DNA of 41,024 nucleotides, from the NCBI GenBank assembly GCA_024402025.1, contig JAKSJY010000004.1, positions 1-41,024 on the forward strand, written 5' to 3'. This document shows, piece after piece, positions 40,574 through 41,024 of this stretch; the first letter of the stretch is position 1; every line of letters begins with the position of its first letter. This DNA is from Bacteroidales bacterium. Lineage in GTDB: Bacteria; Bacteroidota; Bacteroidia; Bacteroidales; UBA932. The notes under the pieces are model-generated. The model had not been told where the DNA came from and ran no database searches. It saw only the letters and a program-made list of their open reading frames with translations. The translations under genes were made by a program, and so were the position numbers.

Positions 40574-41024
40574 GGATTTACTGGTAGTACAGAAGAATTT
40601 GGCCCAGGAAACAGGTCATATTCTGCTCGATGAACTCCTCCGTGCGGCCGAACCTGCAAAACCCTGTGTTTAGGATCTGAGAATCCTGTTACATAGAGGT
40701 CAGGGTCTGGAAGGGGTTGGAGGGACGAGAGAGCCGAAGGTCCCCGGCGGAGCGCAGAACCGGATGGCATACCTGCGGGCAGTGCGGTTTTGAAATTGGG
40801 TCGGAGACTTGCTCCGGGGACCCGGTTCTCAAAACCGCACTGCCCGCAGAGAATGCCGGAAACAGGATGAGGTCACACTGCCGTCCGGCCCCTTCCAGGC
40901 CCGAACCGTCTTCGACATTGATCCCGTCGAGCAGGATTCGGTTCTTCGTCAAATTTCGTGCTATGAAGCGAGGCATGTTTGATACATTTTGATCCATAGC
41001 AACCTATCAGAAGCTCTTCCATAC
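40574..41024. other. Apparently non-coding end of window
   Basis: The last 450 bases hold no gene I can support. Short frames are open on both strands (for example 40689-40997 minus and 40717-40992 plus), but they are antisense to each other, run through the inverted repeat and resemble no family I know. From about 40700 to 40735 the plus strand is rich in G and A. The main structure is the inverted repeat at 40766-40857. No promoter of the TAnnTTTG type, insertion-sequence end or duplicate of the tRNA 3' end was seen. Confidence 0.6.
40766..40857. repeat. Large nested inverted repeat (possible cruciform or RNA hairpin)
   Basis: Perfect 21-bp arms at 40773-40793 and 40829-40849 enclose 35 nt. 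That loop can itself fold: GGGTC (40798-40802) with GACCC (40819-40823), and GGAG (40803-40806) with CTCC (40812-40815). Outside the arms GGCAT (40766-40770) pairs with ATGCC (40853-40857). An alternative pairing exists between AGAACCGG (40756-40763) and CCGGTTCT (40822-40829). Its function is unknown. Confidence 0.85.

Noticed and set aside
40689..40997. Short overlapping frames on both strands at the window end, considered as a transposase or gene remnant
   Set aside because: No recognisable motif, mutually antisense, and interrupted by the inverted repeat. A remnant of a mobile element cannot be excluded but is not supported.

Overview
The window looks like a chromosomal segment of a Bacteroidota organism, most likely order Bacteroidales, with a moderately high GC content. 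Three things support this. Almost every gap between transcription units carries the Bacteroidota -7 promoter element TAnnTTTG, twice with TTTG exactly 19 nt upstream. Start codons lack strong Shine-Dalgarno sequences. The gene set (Oar-like TonB-dependent receptor, GT4/GH57/debranching-enzyme glycogen cluster, lipoprotein M3 peptidase, type I ManA) is typical of the phylum. Most of the window is core genome; I see no phage, insertion sequence, CRISPR array or defence island.

Layout. (1) 17-15,617: one block of 13 minus-strand genes with gaps of at most 11 nt and a promoter only in front of the first. In transcription order it is engB, prs, a small Cys-rich membrane protein, der, a GHL10-like lipoprotein, xseA, xseB, glgB, debranching enzyme, GT4 glycogen synthase, GH57 enzyme, glgP and ribF. 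Five consecutive genes cover glycogen branching, debranching, elongation, remodelling and phosphorolysis. (2) 15,649-19,879: efp, rlmH and a large NtrY-like sensor kinase. (3) 19,881-25,077: dnaX, lptB, an NtrX-like response regulator that lacks its DNA-binding domain, cmk and ispH, mostly with 4-nt overlaps. The kinase and regulator probably form one two-component system split across neighbouring units. (4) 25,102-28,949: an N-acyl-D-amino-acid deacylase divergent from rnr; the rnr tail and its terminator lie inside the convergent manA gene. (5) 28,760-33,200: an M3 peptidase, gpmI and manA, divergent from an SGNH hydrolase. (6) 34,351-37,819: an Oar-like TonB-dependent receptor, separated from the SGNH gene by a bidirectional terminator. 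(7) 37,854-40,532: metK behind a SAM-II type riboswitch, miaA (convergent, unusually short), smpB and tRNA-Ala(GGC). (8) 40,533-41,024: apparently non-coding, with a terminator-like hairpin and a perfect 21-bp inverted repeat.

I found no clearly new multi-gene system. The observations most worth following up are the SAM-II/metK leader, the receiver-AAA+ regulator without a DNA-binding domain and with a degenerate GAFTGA loop, the MiaA lacking most of its tRNA-binding insertion, the intragenic bidirectional terminator shared by rnr and manA, the single-promoter glycogen/housekeeping block, a set of promoters so close to start codons that the mRNAs would be nearly leaderless, and the large inverted repeat downstream of the tRNA.
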